From: Cephalopachus bancanus
Taxonomy: Eukaryota > Chordata > Mammalia > Primates > Tarsiidae
Reading direction: 5' to 3'
Assembly: GCA_027257055.1 (NCBI GenBank)
Contig: JAPVLO010000007.1
Coordinates: forward strand, 2,666,001-2,730,000
DNA length: 64,000 nt
Under the pieces are notes generated by a model. The model worked only from the letters and a program-made list of their open reading frames with translations. It was not told the DNA's origin and made no database searches. The stretch's first letter is position 1, and the number at the start of each line of letters is the position of its first letter. Both the position numbers and the translations under genes were made by a program. Shown here one piece after another: positions 62,173 to 64,000 of the stretch.

Positions 62173-62520
62173 TATGTCATGTTACTGATTTGGGGAGTAA
62201 AGATTAGATTAAGGTCACCACAATGGAGATGACGGTTGTTATGAGTTTTGTATAAAGGCCTTTTATTGTGTAAGGATATTCTTATCCCTAGTTTGTTGGG
62301 TGTTTTTATCATTAAATATTGTTGGATGTGGTTTAAAATGCATTCTACATTAATTGAAGTAGAAATGTGATATTCTGAGTTTCTAATGTATTGCAAGGAT
62401 GGCTTTGGCACATTGAACCACCCCTTGATTTTCTGGGAGAAGAACCTCTTGTTATTGGGTTTAATCCTTGCAATGTGCTAATTCAATCTTATTGTGTTAA
62501 AATATATTACATCTATAATT
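62173..62520 (-). mobile_element. Antisense L1, continuation beyond the provirus
   Basis: Plus-strand words TGTTACTGATTTGG, AAGGCCTTTTATTGTG and CCTAGTTTGTTGGGTGTTTT continue the antisense L1 ORF2 sequence broken at 55773. With the shared AGCATG this shows the provirus inserted into the L1. Confidence 0.85.
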
Positions 62521-62739
62521 ATAACAGATTTTATTCCTAGTTTTCTATTCTTGTGATGGCATGTCTTTCTGTGATTTAGTTTAAATTGGGATAAAGATTT
62601 GGAAGGGGCTGATTTAGTGTTCAGAGTGCTAAGAAAGGTTTACAAGTTAAAACTTAATGCAGAGAGACTTGAAATATAAGGTGTTATGATGGGGTTGGAA
62701 ATGAAATTGTAGAAAGTTGTTAGAGATAAAGTAAGTACT

Positions 62740-63900
62740 GAGAGACAGGTTAGGGTAAGTGCTAAGGTAATAAGTGTGATGAGTTCAGGTTACATTAAGG
62801 TTTAGGGTTAGGGTTAGAGTTAGCATTAAAATTTGAGTTTGAGGTTATGGCTAAGAGGTTAGATAGTAGGGTTATTGGTGAAGGTTAGTGTTCTGGTTGC
62901 AAATTAAGGTTTAAAAGTTTGAGTTAAAATTGAGGTTAGGGTTAAGGTAAAATAGGGCAATAGTTTAGGGTTAGGATTAGAGGTAGGTATGGATTCATTT
63001 TAGACTTATGATTTAGGGCTTAGAGTTAGGGGTTGGGTTAAGGATAAGGGTTAAGGTTAAAGTTAGAGGAATGGGGGTTAGAGAATTGGAGGGTTAGGGT
63101 TTTAGAATTAGGGTTAAATTTTAGAGTTAGGGTTGGGGTTAAAGTTAGAGTTTAAGGCTTAGGATTTAGGATTAGGGGTTAGGGGCAGGGTTGGAGTTGA
63201 GGTAAGGGTGGGATAAGGGTTAGAGTTAGGGTTGAGGGTTAGGGTTTAGGAATTATGGATTAAGGTTTAGGGGTTAGTGGCTAGGGATAGGTGTTAGGGG
63301 TATGGTTTAAGATTTAGGGGGTAGGGTTTGAGGTTTGGGGTTTAGGGTTAGGGTTCAAGTGTTCAGGTTTGGGGTATGTGTGCTGGGTTTGCTTTTAGGG
63401 GTTCTGGGTTCAGGCTCATGGTTTGATGTTTGGGTTAGGGTTTAGGGGTTAGAGTTAGGGGTTAGGGTAAAGGTTAGGGGTTTGAGGTTAAGGTAGGAGT
63501 TGGGGTTAGGGCTTGGGGCTGGGGTTATGGTTAGGGGTTGGGGCTGGGATTAGGGGTTCAGGGTTGGGGATAGTGTCTAGGGCTAGGGCCTTGGGCTAGG
63601 GTTTAGGGGTTAGGGTTAGAGGTTAGGAATTATGGGCTAGGGTGAGGGTTGAGGGGTAGGGGTGAAGGTGAGGGGTGAGGGGAGTCATGCAGGGCTAGGG
63701 ATGGGGGTGGGTCAAGGAGTGGGTGTGGGTGTAGGAGGTTGTGGTGAGGGTTGGGATTGGTGTTAGGGCTAGGGGTTAGGGGTTTAGCATTAGGTATTTT
63801 GAGTTAGGGGTTTAGGATTAGAGTTAGGGGTATAGGATTATATTTAGGGGTTTAGGGTTAGGTTGGGGTTATGGTTTAGGTTTTAGTGTCAGGGTCAGGT
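62740..63900 (+). repeat. Degenerate telomere-like (TTAGGG-related) tract
   Basis: About 1.15 kb is dominated by variants of GGTTAGGGTTAGGG, GGGTTTAGGG, GGGTTAGAG and GGGGTTAGG. No run of more than about three perfect TTAGGG hexamers remains. The G-rich strand is the plus strand, the direction expected if a chromosome end lies, or once lay, to the right. Guanine runs are dense enough for G-quadruplexes. It could instead be an unrelated G-rich minisatellite, but the hexamer is clear in many places. Confidence 0.8.
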
Positions 63901-63944
63901 CAGGGCAGGGTCTGGATTGGGATTATATTTTGTAGGATCAAGGT

Positions 63945-64000
63945 CTAGATTTGTTGCCCAGGGTGAATTCCACCTTCTGGTCTCAAGCAGTTCTCCTATC
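63945..64000 (-). mobile_element. Probable antisense Alu scrap at the window edge
   Basis: The words TTGCCCAGGGTG and TCTCAAGCAGTTCTCCTATC resemble the antisense Alu consensus (GCCCAGGCTGG, CTCAAGCAATCCTCC). The piece runs off the window. Confidence 0.5.

Overview
This is a gene-poor, repeat-built stretch of mammalian nuclear DNA, most likely from a strepsirrhine primate (lemur, loris or galago group). Two things point there. There are dimeric 7SL-derived Alu elements in which three copies (1511-1800, 40004-40310, 44956-45249) share an unusual head and middle (GGCTCAGTGGCTCAGCCTG, ACAATAAATCAAAAATCAG) beside two older ordinary Alus. There are also L1 elements with a primate-type ORF2 but a 3' UTR unlike the human one. 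The clade is an inference from these repeats. I see no intact host gene, tRNA, rRNA or CRISPR array.

Layout. 1-4325: L1 fragments, one interrupted by an Alu, and an antisense L1 3' end. 4326-30440: one very large, degenerate C-rich minisatellite with a period of about 31 bp (roughly 840 units). 30441-39440: a second, AT-rich satellite with a nested structure: about 63 bp sub-repeats, about 188 bp monomers, and two monomer families (A and B) that often alternate. It is split at 35553-37127 by a solo LTR with 6-bp target duplications. 39441-40981: Alus and anonymous AT-rich DNA. 40982-47920: a full-length but broken L1 (5' UTR, ORF1, ORF2, 3' UTR) carrying an Alu. 47920-55779: old L1 pieces, Alus, a DNA-transposon-like repeat, microsatellites, and a 15-bp minisatellite. 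55780-62166: a class II (betaretrovirus-like) endogenous provirus. 62173-62520: the antisense L1 into which that provirus inserted. 62740-63900: a degenerate TTAGGG-like tract. 63945-64000: a probable antisense Alu scrap.

The most notable object is the provirus. Its LTRs, primer binding site, polypurine tract and the tail of env all lie on the minus strand, but the gag-dUTPase-protease-RT-RNase H block between them lies on the plus strand. The AGCATG target duplication on both sides shows that the outer element is one integration, so its coding core is inverted (or was replaced) relative to its own LTRs. All its frames are broken.

Together the large minisatellite, the complex satellite and the telomere-like tract suggest a subtelomeric or former chromosome-end region. 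Hundreds of apparent reading frames inside the minisatellite, on both strands, are by-products of its stop-poor composition and are not annotated as genes.
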